A stretch of 64,000 nt of DNA, taken from the NCBI GenBank assembly GCA_026936335.1, contig JAPMXV010000048.1, forward strand, positions 1 through 64,000. The letters are read 5' to 3'. Source of the DNA: Mantamonas sphyraenae. Lineage: Eukaryota; CRuMs; Mantamonadidae. The translations under genes were made by a program, and so were the position numbers. The notes under the pieces are model-generated. The model saw only the letters and a program-made list of their open reading frames with translations, did no database searches and had not been told where the DNA came from. How positions within the stretch are numbered: position 1 is the first letter of the stretch; every line of letters starts with the position of its first letter. This document shows, piece by piece, positions 22,652-34,300 of this stretch.

Positions 22652-24266
22652 TCACCTGTCGCTCGTCATTGTGTGAAGATGTGCTGTGGTCCGTGTGGTC
22701 GAGTGAACTTCCAGTTCCCACACCCTGCGTGAGCCCACCGTGTCGTGTGGGGAGCCAAGATCCGAGTAAAAATGGCACTGTGGCGTGAGGCTGTGTACCA
22801 CCAGACACACAATCCCCTTGTACGTCAGGCCCATTGCTGCCGTGACGACTTGGGTGTAGTTGACACGTCCTTTGGGTGCGTGTGCACACACGAGGTACAT
22901 CGTTGGGGCGGCAATGGCGGTTGATGTCTCAGATTCCTTCAGAAGCTCGGCGGCGGTGGAGAGTACGCAGCAGTGCCCCTCATACCGCTTGGTGAGGAAG
23001 CAGGCCAGCGATTCAAACAAACGAACGTGTGTTTTGGAACTCACCACCAGCAATCGCTTGGCCATGCGGCTTTCGTACAATGCAGCCAGTTGAAGTGTCA
23101 CGTAGGATCCCAAGCGAGTCAGGTGGACCTGCTCCAGCCGTTGAGTGTGAGGGGCGTCCCCGATGTCCTGTTCGCCAGACGTGTCGCCCTCGCAGTAGTC
23201 CCAGGTCAACTCTTCGCCAGCAGCGATGTCGCGCTGTGTCACTAGCCACCCTTCGCCGTCCTGCTCGATCATCGCGCAGTTGGGGGCTGCGCTGCTGTTC
23301 AGGAACGGAGCCAAACCCGGAACTGGACGGACCACATCGCCGCTCTCTCTCAATGTGAGCAGCAGCAGCGGTTTGTCTTGGTTCTTTGATACTTGTTCAT
23401 CATCGTCCAGCGCAGCCACCTGCTCGTCGGACAACACGTGCCCTCGGTACGGCATCAGCGTTGTCCCTTGGACGAGTGCGTGTGCTGCCAACACATGCAG
23501 TCCCTTTGTTCGTGTGTAGGCCAGTGCCAGGTGTTTCCTCACCGACTGGCACACACCCAACCACGTCGTGTCGCTGTCGTCCTCACTGCACTGTGCGGTG
23601 CGGAGCGGGACAATTGTTGGCTCTTCCAGCAGGCCCAGCACCTGCGTCTGGCACGTAAACACATCCACCCCTTCTTCACGTAGAGCGTCATACACAATTC
23701 TGAGTCGGAGGGTGATTTGACGGGCACGGGCGGCTCCCACACGGTCTTGCAACCAGGCTAGAAACCAAGTCAACGCGGCAGGCGAGGCCAAGCAGGGAAA
23801 CGGAGCCAGTCTGACGCCTCCGTACACCCAACACGCCCACAAACATCTCTGCTGCAGACTTGCTGGATAGTAAAGGGATAGAGTGGGTCGCAGAGAGCCG
23901 AGCAAGGTCATCGTGGGTGTCGAGGAGGGTGGCAAGTGCTGCAGTTGTGTTGGACACGCGCGACCATGCGAAACGTGCAAGGTGGCTGCACACTGCGTCT
24001 ATGCTCAGGTGTCCATGCACAGCGAGGGTCACCAACGACGTCACAAGGTGTCCGACATACAAGGTGCCTGCCAAGAACTCGCGCTTTTGGTACGCGCGCG
24101 CGCGGAGTGAGTTCACACCACGCGTCAGCTCGGGTAGGTACTCGACACGCTGCCGTTTGATGGCAGGTGAGGTAGGAGTAGATGTCGACCCCCTGCGGCG
24201 TTTGGCATGGGACATGAGTTGGCGGATGAGGCGCACAGTGCTACTTGCTACTTGGGAGGGCGACAT
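22652..24266 (-). CDS. SET-domain protein (left copy, one frameshift)
   Basis: Mirror of 43236-44849, described there. One extra G near 23850 (GGG where the right arm has GG) separates the N-terminal ~200 residues from the SET-containing remainder. The start at 24266 begins MSPSQVASSTVRLIRQLM. Confidence 0.8.
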
Positions 24267-24654
24267 GTCAGTGTTTGAGCGAAATGGGGGGTTTGCGTAC
24301 AAACGAAACCGTCTCTTGCACGGCTTGCTCAGACGAAACAGGCACCCTGGTTGGGGAGAAGTTTGCACAAATCCGGGTGAGTTCGGGACTGCCTGTTTGG
24401 ATGAAGTTGGCAGTGTTCATCGATCCACCCACGGACACAGAGATCTTGTTCACCGATCGCTCGAGCGAGGATGCCTGGATAGGAGGGTGTCCAGAAACAG
24501 TGCCAGATAGATGCAGAGTACTAAAACACTGGTCACTTGAACCAATGGGCCCAGGTTGTTGTCTCTTGGCTTGTTTGGGTGGGGTGGGATCTGGCGAACA
24601 AAATGGCGCAATTTTGGTGTTTTGCCAGGCCGCGAGCGTCCAAGCAAACCGACA
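24267..24654. promoter_or_regulatory. Divergent intergenic region
   Basis: About 390 bp separate the start codons of the SET gene (minus) and the 905-aa gene (plus). Open frames cross it on both strands, but none has protein-like composition. It is presumed to be a bidirectional promoter. The GGTCCGGACC element is absent. The mirror copy is 42848-43235. Confidence 0.4.
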
Positions 24655-27508
24655 ATGTCTGTGCGTGACACCGTGTCAACCATAGAGTCGTCAGAGAGTT
24701 TGGGCATGGACTCGTTCAACGGAGAGGTCACCGTCGCCTCACCTTTGCAAAGAGTCACGCGGCTCCAACGCAAGCGGACCCTCTCGACCAGCTCAGACGG
24801 CTCCAGTGCAAGCAGCGCAAGCAGCGAGACGCAGACGAGCTCGCGCACTCGCACATCGCATGAAACACATGCAGAGAAGCGGCAGCGTGTGGAGTCAACA
24901 ACGTTGGGGGGAGAGGGAGAGGAAGAGCAGGAAGAGCAGGAAGAAGTGGTCGAAAGTGGGTTGCGTTTTGTGCTGATCACCCTTTGTTTTCGGGCGTCGA
25001 CGCTGACACCTGGTCGCACAAAGGCACACCTACCGTTGCTGTGAGTCAGGACGATACCCAGACTGGTGCAACACATGATGCGCTCACCGAACAGGCAGTT
25101 GAGGAAGCAGGGGAAGAGGTGTCGGCGAGCACGATGGACGTTGAGGAGATGGCGAAGAGCGACGGCGGTGGAGACAAAGGGGGCGCCGTCCAGCACTCGT
25201 CGGTACAGACACCTTCTACAACTGGATCACAGGAGGAGGGTAGAGGTGTTACGTCTCCCACTGTGTTCACCGTAGAGGATGAGGAGGAGGAGGAAGGGGA
25301 CGTGACCCCCTCGCAAACAAGCGCAGGCTCCATGGCGGTCGGTAAGTTCTGCCCAAAAGGGGTAGGGGGCAGCGGTATAAAGGCCTGACGCGGATGCTTT
25401 TGGGTACAGAGCCAGCAAGCGAGCCAAACCTGAGCTCTGACGCTGCAGAGACTCTGGACGAGGTGAGCCCTTTGGACGCCTTGTCCGACGTTGATGAGGA
25501 CGACGGGGGCGACGAGGATGTGGAAGTGAGAGCACGGATTGCACACATCAGGCAAAGAAGAGCCACGGGAGAGGAATCTCCCTTTGAGCGAGTTCGTCAG
25601 CGGTTTGCCGAGATCAAAAAGGCGCTGAACGCAGATCGACAGCGTTGGAGGACAGCGGCCGGTCGTCAGGACAGCCAGGTCCACGCAGAGGCAACAAAAG
25701 GTACAGTGGACTTGCTCAAGCAACTGGCTCCAGTGTCCATTGACCGAGACGAAGTGTGGCGCTTCGCCATCGGACAAGAACAAGCGGTGGACATCTGGCA
25801 CTACGAATGGTACACCACGACAAACCCGTACGCTATGAGCAACCTAAAAGACCTCTGGTGCGTGTTTGTGCTGGGTGCAACCGAGGAGGAGCTGCAGGCA
25901 GTGCCCGAGGCTCAATGGCGCGACATGGTGGCCAAAACGGACAACCTGGATACAGTGTTGGGCCTGTACTTGCGCACAGAGTGTGTAGCTCCATCAGAAA
26001 CACCCCTGCGACGCGTAGCCACCAAAGCCCTGGGATTGAACACGACGTACAGCCTGGCCGAGTTTGTCATCAAGCAGAGGTTGGCGCGTGGTCAAGGGGT
26101 GGCGGGAGGAGGAGACGAGACACAGTACGATGATTCTGAGGGAGGTGGCAGACGAGGGAGTCGTCGATCGGGACAGGCATCGGAACGAGAACAACGTGGC
26201 GAAAGTTCCGAGTCACTCGAGTTTTCTGATTTGCACATGCGCTTCATCGACCAATGGGGCGCTGACGATATGGCACGGATGATTCGTCACATGTCGTTTA
26301 ATCATGTCTGTACGCACTACAAGGGAGACACTGCGAGGCACAACACCGTGGCGGGAAGTCCGGTCCAGATGATTCGGCGTTTCGTCTTGGGGTTCAAGAC
26401 ACCCCAGATCAAGCAGCTGTACGCCACTGGGTTTGGCAAGCGCACCAAGGGGTCGCCGTCCTTTGCCATGGTCTCATCGTCGTCGTCGTCGTCGTCGAGC
26501 TCAGCAGTCGATCGTCTGGACGCCCACATCTCTGCGGTGCAGTTGCTCATGGAGGCCATGTGGCACTGTATGGGTTTTTGGACAGAGCTGTGCAGCATGG
26601 TTCATTCTCTGGCTGCGCCCAATTCCAACCCACAGTCGCCTTTTCGTCTGCTGGCCCAGAACGTGGCCCGCGATATCGTTTACATGGACGAGGACAACCG
26701 CCGACACATCACAAACCACAAAGCCGTCATTTTGCAGTTTGTGCACCTGTGGCTGCCCGTGGAGGAGTACCCTCTTTTTCTCGAGTTTCACCGACTCGGT
26801 GCGCTGACGCTGATCCACGAGGGTGTTTCCTACCGCGCGTACGGTGATTTGCTCGAGCTGGCTCGAATCAACACCAAGGATGACTTTGCGGCAAAGATGG
26901 ACATGCTGGTGGGCAGAGTGACCGTCAAGCGCTGTGTCGGAGTGCAGTATGGAGGGGGTGAGTCAGACTTGGTCGAGCTGGGAGGTGACGATGACATCAA
27001 CCAGGCTATCAAAGACATCAAACAAGCCAAATCCTTTCCGGGGGCACAGGTCACTCACGAGGGTGCCATGGCGTTGCATCCCCTGGGCAACTGCGTGTTC
27101 AATCGGGCAGTCAAGACGGATCTGTGGGCGGTCGAGGAGAACGGGCTCAGCTGGGAGCAAAAGGTCGTGTTTGGGTATGTGCGCAATAGGCTTCGTGCTG
27201 CTGGGTTTCCGGTGGAGGAGCTGAGGAACGAGGAGAACGATGAAGAAGACCTCAAGGACTATGCGTGGTGGCTGGAACGAGCGGGGGAACCAAAGTGGGC
27301 AGACCTGCCGAATGGGTGCAAGAGAACGCTCAAGGGGTGGTTGATGGCATGCAATCGGCTGGTGGAGGGTGATATGGTCCATAGGGAGGCGGGTGAGGTG
27401 GTTCAGAGGATCGGGTGGGACGCCGTGCACCAAACCTACGCCCCACTGCTCTGGTTCGTTGTCAATGCGGTGGGGTGTCAGCAAGCGCGCGCGTGGGTAG
27501 CAGGGTGA
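24655..27508 (+). CDS. Unknown 905-aa spliced nuclear-type protein (left copy)
   Basis: Three exons are inferred: 24655-24955, 25024-25341 and 25410-27508. The introns are 24956-25023 (GTGGGT...ACAAAG) and 25342-25409 (GTAAGT...GGTACAG), 68 nt each. The joined length is 2,718 nt, an exact multiple of three. The first ~230 residues are Ser- and Glu-rich and probably disordered, with EKRQRVES at ~75. The rest is a folded, family-unrecognised region with a Ser run near residue ~560 and conserved-looking segments such as NGLSWEQKVVFGYVRNRL. The inverted-repeat boundary at 27501 falls inside the final codons. This copy ends Val-Ala-Gly-stop, while the right copy ends Val-Ala-Arg-stop. Confidence 0.75.
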
Positions 27509-27841
27509 GGGGGTGCTATTTGTGTGACATCATCAAGGAAAGAGCACAAACCAGGACGACTGTTTACACACCGCCTTGCTCTTGTCGTGTACCCAGGTGC
27601 CGCTCTTGGCTGCAGTATGCAGTGCACATGTGCTTGCACCACACCCGCCCCATTCTGGGTCGCTGCCAACACCCACCATCCAGCAGTATTACCCATATGC
27701 TCAAAACTGTCCATTCTCAGCACCATCGCACTCCGTCGCACCGCCACCGCTTCTTCGACTAGCCTTTGCGCACAACGTTATCCTGCTTGTAATTTGGCCT
27801 TCGTCACGCGCGACTACGACGACCACCTCACCACCACCACG
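27509..27841. other. Intergenic, start of unique spacer
   Basis: Unique sequence follows the repeat junction. No gene or recognisable repeat end (direct repeat, terminal inverted repeat) is seen at the boundary. Confidence 0.4.
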
Positions 27842-28255
27842 ATGGACACGTGCTGGAGCAGCAACTCTCCCAGTGACGAGCGTGGCAGCTGCACGGCGCG
27901 GGAGTTCCAGACGCTGCTGGCACTCATCAAAGCACGCACCCTGGCCGTCACCATGCACACGAACACCAAGCAATGCGTGAGCTGATCAACAACAGTGACC
28001 TGATGTCCCTGCTGGGGAAGACACGAAAGAGCAGAGGCAGTCATACACAACACATTGGCAGCGGCAGATGCAACACACGACCACGGAAGAGCACAAGCAG
28101 GCATGAACAAAAGCATGGGTGGTGGGGGTGGCAAGGAGCGCATTGGCCCTGGCATCACCCTGTGGTTTGCATTGTGCAATGAACGGGATTTTCGATGCTT
28201 GACGAGTCCATGGTTGCGGGTGGCAACTAGCCACACACACACGGGTGCCCAGTAA
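27842..28255 (+). CDS. Doubtful small gene
   Basis: A frame from ATG 27842 reads REFQTLLALIKARTLAVTM and stops at 27985. Overlapping frames continue with RELINNSDLMSLLGKT (27973 onward) and then AAADATHDHGRAQAGMNKSM to 28255. The first and third segments are in the same frame, so the middle could be a ~60-nt intron starting at GTGAGC (27977) or the result of two compensating indels. No family is recognised. It converges on the large Cys-rich gene. Confidence 0.25.
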
Positions 28256-28340
28256 ACAACCCAACGCCTTCGCCTGACACTAGGGAAGCATGTTGTCGCA
28301 TCCCGTTTTGAAAAGACGACACACTCTACACTCTTCACCT

Positions 28341-31300
28341 CTAAAAGCGTTTGAAACGCTTGGCAATCCGCTCGAGATGCCTCTTCGCCGCTGACATGTT
28401 TTCCTTCCACTGTGGATTATTGCCCTCTTGCGCGTTTGCGTACTCACAGCACGTGTAGTGGTCGATGCTACGCAGGTCCCGGTTCCAGCCCCGTTCTTGT
28501 GGAGACCTTGAATGGCCAGGCCTGGAGGGCATCTCCACGTGCCATGCACGCCCCACAGGGCACGCACGTTGATGCATCGCGTCTTGGACAGTCCTGCAGT
28601 GCACTTGACGTTCACAATACACGTCAGGTGGTTGCACCCGCTTCGCTCCAAACCCGAAATGCCGTGACCACTGGGGCAGTTGACCCAGCCGCCAGCGTGC
28701 AGAGCGTGATTCCACTTGAACCACTTGCTCGGCGGCAAGCCTTGCACATAGTTGGACTTTCCGCACCTAGCATCCTTGATGCAATTGAGCCCAGTGCATC
28801 CATACGTGGTCACGCCGCTAGCAATCGTCGACGTCGGGCACTCGGCCTTGCCAGCCTTGCTCATGTGGTGGTGCCAGTGGACGGTACTTGCCACTACCAG
28901 TGCCTTTGGATCTTCAGGCTTCTCCGTGTACTTGCAGCACTTGTAGTGGTCCACCATGCCCAGGTTGCCCGTGGACACGGGTCCCGCACGATGGATGGCT
29001 TGCAGACCCCATCCCACCGGACACCCGTGTTCGCCCTTCTTCTTCAGGTCCACACGCACAAGCTTGCACTCCTCCGACAGGCCGTACGTGCACCGTGCCT
29101 TCTGAATGCAATCCAACGTATGGCAGTGGTAGCGCTGGAACCCAGACACGCCATAGCCCTTGGGACAGGTTGCCCATCCACCAGCACGCAGGTACTCCCA
29201 CCACCACAACCACACCTGCTTCGGGTTCTGTTGCCTGCGGTTCTTCTCACACACAGCTCCCTTGATCTCCCGCAGGTTCGTGCCACCAGACGTTGTCAGA
29301 GACTGGACAATGTACCCGCTCTTGCACTTGGCTTGCGTACTGATCGTCTTGCCCATTGTGTTGCCCCAGTCTGCCCTGCTTGTCGCAAATGCTTCTTGAT
29401 GTTTCGCCTCGGCTGCGAAATCCTTGGCTTCTTGCGCGTTTGCGTACTCACAGCACGAGTAATGGTCGATGCTACGCAGGTCCCCGGTTCCAGCCCCGTT
29501 CTTGTGGAGACCTTGAATGGCCAGGCCTGGAGGGCATCTCCACGTGCCATGCACGCCCCACAGGGCACGCACGTTGATGCATCGCGTCTTGGACAGTCCT
29601 GCAGTGCATTTAACGTTCGTAATGCATGTCAGGTGGTTGCACCCGCTTCGCTCCAAACCCGAAATGCCGTGACCACTGGGGCAGTTGACCCAGCCGCCAG
29701 CGTGCAGAGCGTGATTCCACTGGAACCACTTGCTCTTCGGCAACTCCTTTGCGTAGTTGGACTTTCCGCACCTAGCATCCACGATGCAATTGAGTCCCTT
29801 GCATCCATGCGTGGTCACGCCGCTAGCAATCGTCGACGTCGGGCACTCGGCCTTGCCAGCCTTGCTCATGTGGTGGTGCCAGTGGACGGTACTTGCCACT
29901 ACCAGTGCCTTTGGATCTTCAGGCTTCTCCGTGTACTTGCAGCACTTGTAGTGGTCCACCATGCCCAGGTTGCCCGTGGACACGGGTCCCGCACGATGGA
30001 TGGCTTGCAGACCCCATCCCACCGGACACCCGTGTTCGCCCTTCTTCTTCAGGTCCACACGCACAAGCTTGCACTCCTCCGACAGGCCGTACGTGCACCG
30101 TGCCTTCTGAATGCAATCCAACGTATGGCAGTGGTAGCGCTGGAACCCAGACACGCCATAGCCCTTGGGACAGGTTGCCCATCCACCAGCACGCAGGTAC
30201 TCCCACCACCACAACCACACCTGCTTCGGGTTCTGTTGCCTGCGGTTCTTCTCACACACAGCTCCCTTGATCTCCCGCAGGTTCGTGCCACCAGACGTTG
30301 TCAGAGACTGGACAATGTACCCGCTCTTGCACTTGGCTTGCGTACTGATCGTCTTGCCCATTGTGTTGCCCCAGTCTGCTGCGAACGAAAGGGTCGTGGG
30401 TTTTTCCACAGTTTCGGCAATATACCTACAGCACTTCAATTTCGTGAGGTCACCCAGATGACCATCCGCTCCGTCGTTGTGCCTGTAGAAGCCATTGATA
30501 CCGAAACCGGCGGGACAACTGTGCGTACCGCGCTTCCCCAAGCCGTGCTCGAGGTTGACAACTTCACAATCGTCCTTGTACGTGTTCAGTGTGCACTTTA
30601 GCATCTCAATCCCGGTCAGCGAGTGGCTGTTGCCGCGCTGCAAGCCGGACACACTGTAGCCTGCTGGGCAGCTCTTCCATCCCTTGACGCTCATCTTGCT
30701 GTGGACTTCCACAAATGCGTCCAGGTCGTTCTTGATGTTGCGCGTGCAACAATTGGCCCGTTCCAGGTTGACCAAGGCGCCTCCTGTCGTCTCCAACGAG
30801 TGCACAGACGTGCCTGCGGGACAGGATGACATGCCGGCGCGATCGAAAGAGCTGTACCAGTTGCCCACTTGGCACGACACGGCGCCCTCAGGCGGACCGA
30901 CGTCACGGAGCTCGCAGCACTTGATGTGATCCACAGTGTCCAACTCTCCATGGTGCGAGCGGTTGGTGCGATGCAGCGCCTGCAACCCGTAGCCAAACGG
31001 GCACGAAACGCTGCGGCTTGCCTGGCCAATCCTCAACTTGATGACGATGCACTTGCCTATGTCAAGTCCGTCTACACACTGCAGTCCCTCCAGACACATC
31101 ACGCCGTGGCAGCCGCCTTGTTTGCGCAGAAAGCCTGCAATGCCGTACCCGACGCGATGGCAGTGGAACCAGTGCTCATTGAATGATCCACGGAAAGTAA
31201 TCTCCCTGCTGGCATGTGCGTGAGTGCAGCAATCAGCGCCGTTCAGAGTTCCCAGGCCCATGCCGTGGCCCTTCAACAGGCCGGTGATGATCGCTCCACG

Positions 31301-34300
31301 CGGGCATCGCACATGGGCTCCAGCAGCAAGATGCCACTTGTGCTCACTGCATCGCTTCAGTGATTTGACTGTGAGTTCGCGCTCGGCGTCGAGCCGCTGT
31401 GTGGGGCTGTGCACCTTGAGCACACCGTCAACGGGCGCCTGGACGTTCTTCTCTTGCGCTTTCCTCACCACCTTTTGCAGTTCCTCCCAATACTCGTCCA
31501 AAATCACACGTGTCTTGATCAGAATTGATCTCACGAGGCCGAGCATTTGCTGTCGGCGAGCCTTGCTCACGTGCAGGTCTTTCAGACGGCGCAGATCAGC
31601 AATGGCCAATCCTCGGTCACGGAGTGCCTTGCGTGCTTCCTTGCGCAGGTTGCGCATCTCAGGCGTGTTGAACATACCCACCATGGCCTTCTTGATGTCC
31701 GACTTACCCTTCAACTTACCGCGCTCGTCGGCGATGGTCGTGCACAGCTGCAGCTGTAAGCGATCGTCGTTCTCCTTCATCATCGTTTCGGTCATCCGTC
31801 TGCCACTCTCTGCAGCTTTTTTCTCTGCAGCCTGGGCCTTTTCGGTCTTTCTCTTCAGAATCGGTGAAGCCATTTCGATGAAATGTGGTATCAGCTTGGG
31901 ATCCTGTTTCAGAAGCTCCTTGCGGTGATAGTCGACCGATGCAAACGTCCGTATGCTCAAATCAGTGTACTCCTTGACTTCGTAACCCAACACCGCCACC
32001 GCCTGAGAGTAGCCCTTCATTCGGCTCTGCGTGGTTTTGCGCATGTGCTCAAACGCCGCCACGGGCATCATCTTCAGATCCAGCAGACGTACTGCTTCGG
32101 CGGCGCCCAGAGCACTGATACGATGGTTCATCATCGAGACGAAGCGAGACTTCAGAACGCCATCGGGCTCAGTGGTCAATGCATGGTCCATCAGCTTGCG
32201 CGAGATGATCAGGCGCAAACGCTTTTGGAACAGCTCTTTGCGCTTCGTGATACGTTCGTTCTTCATGTGCGCAGACCCAATGGCCTTCGTGATCACGGGC
32301 TCGCCCTCTTCTGTGAACGCGTTGTACCTGATACCTTTCCTCTCAGCCTCATCAAAATTGGCGTCAACGCCTTTTTGATGCGTGAACACATGTTTCAGCG
32401 CATGCTCGATCACCTTCTCGTCCACTTCTACACCGGTGTCTTTCTCCAATTGAGCCCATCGGTAATGCATTCCACCCTTGACACTCTTCCGATACTCCTT
32501 GGCGTTTTCGAACGAATGGAACACAAAGGGGTTAACGTGAACGAGTGCCTCTGGTACAATCAGCTTGGAGGGATCATATGGATTGACCAATCGATTCGTC
32601 GTTGCTTGTCGTCGATGTAATAATACACTCATAGCAAGGTCCTCGACGAGCTGCTCGTCTTCTTTGTCCGCTTGATGCATGCTTCGTTGCGCCATCGCGG
32701 ACATTGGTTCGGCTGAAGCCCACCCGAGCACGTCGGACGAGTCTCGGGTGGAAGGCAGCATGGCCAAAATGTCCGTCGGGATCTGTTGGACGAGCGAGAA
32801 ACGCTTTTTGGCCTCATCGCCATAGCTGTCCCTGTCCGCCACGTTCTTCGCGTTTACCATAGCGCTTATCTGGTCCCCGGAGGGCAGCTTCCACTCAAAG
32901 TTAGCCAGCTCCTTCTTGAACTCGGTGATCTGAATTGTTTTGTCGACCAAATCGATGCCGAAAATCGAGATTTTAGCGCCGACCAAAGGTCGCAGGCCAG
33001 CGCTCAATGTCAGCGTGTTCCTGTTGGCCACACCTTGGTTGTGTACCTTCTCCGCTTCTGTAGGCTCTTTCAGCTCATACTTGCTGTTGTCGACCGCAAT
33101 ACACTTCGCAGCGCCCTGCGGCTCAAATTCGGCCAGTGCGAAGATTTGGAGCGCAAACGAAGGTCCCGAAACGGAGTACAGAAGGGCACTGATCTTTGGC
33201 GTCAGGGTAATTTCCAGCGAAATCGTAGCGCACGGTCGGAATCCATGGGGGCCTTTTCGCGTTACCTCGATCGACTTTTCGAAGATAGGGCTCAAGTCCA
33301 GCTTGCCGTTCACAAACTTGGCTTCCAGACCCAGCCTCAGTGTAGCCGTAAGGGTTGCCTCGAAGTTGAATTGGAATCCTGCCTGTAGAGCAAGGGATGC
33401 ACCCAAGTTCAGTTCTCCCTCGACCAGAATGACCACCGGCACCGGGCCAATCTGAAAGTTGAACGTCACGATGGGCTTCTTCAACACCTCCTTTTCCTTT
33501 GACCAATCGAGCCTGCCAGACACCTGGGCAAACAGGTCGACCTTGGTTGTGAGTTGGGCACCCAGAGCAAACTTGATGCGCTTTGGCTTGTACTTGTCAA
33601 TCCTGATTGCCAGTGTGAACGTCGGCGCCACCTGCGCCTTGGCCTCCAGAATACGAAGTACGATGTCCAGAGAAACGGAGACTTTGGTCTTACTGCCATT
33701 CCTCTCTTTCTCCCTTTCATGTCCAATTTTGGCGTTCAGATCAACCTCTTTGACCTGGAACCCCACACCGGGAAACTGCTCGTCGATGTTCAGCTCGGCT
33801 GTTCCACCGTTGAGCATGTCCCATGCAAACTTGGCCATTTGGCCCACCATCTTTCCCACCTGCACCAATGCAGCGCCGATGCTTTGGGCCACGTTTGCGA
33901 CAACAGAGGCGACCGCCGTGGCCACCTGGATGGCTGTGGCAGCGATTGCCTTTGCCTTTGCAATCATATTGTTGGCAAACGTGGTCAGTTTGGTCAGCAG
34001 CTTCTTCGTGAGGGCAGTCGCTGCTGCCACGAGTGAGTGCAGAGCATTCTTGAGGTCGTTCAGTTTCTCTGTGATGAAGGTTACGAGGTTGTTGAACGTC
34101 TCTGTCATTCTGTCCCACGCTTGCCTCAAATGTGCGTCGAGAGATGTGAACGCGCGGCCGATCTCACCGGCTAGTTGACCGAGGACACCTCCGACCGAAA
34201 GAGCATCTTCCACCTCCTCATCTGCCTCGTCACCCTCCTCGTCATCGTCGGCAATGTCAAGCGCCAAACTCTCACCGTCGATTGGGAACTCTTCATGCAG

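Larger units (their letters stand above)
3516..27501 (+). repeat. Left arm of giant inverted repeat
   Basis: This stretch reappears in reverse complement at 40001-64000. Paired positions sum to about 67,500 throughout (for example 27501 with 40001, 7466 with 60034), so indels are few. The inner end is sharp: identity stops within the last two codons of the 905-aa gene. The outer end cannot be set because the right copy runs into the window edge, so 3516 is only the position matching base 64000. Differences are mostly one-base homopolymer changes (near 9432, 9740, 12940, 13880, 14985, 20095 and 23850), and they break reading frames on this side. One substitution was seen near 13812, and one extra or missing GAC unit near 15890. 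Confidence 0.97.

Noticed and set aside
28412-30601. 729-aa plus-strand ORF
   Set aside because: Antisense of the duplicated Cys-module region. Its internal repeats merely mirror those of the real gene.
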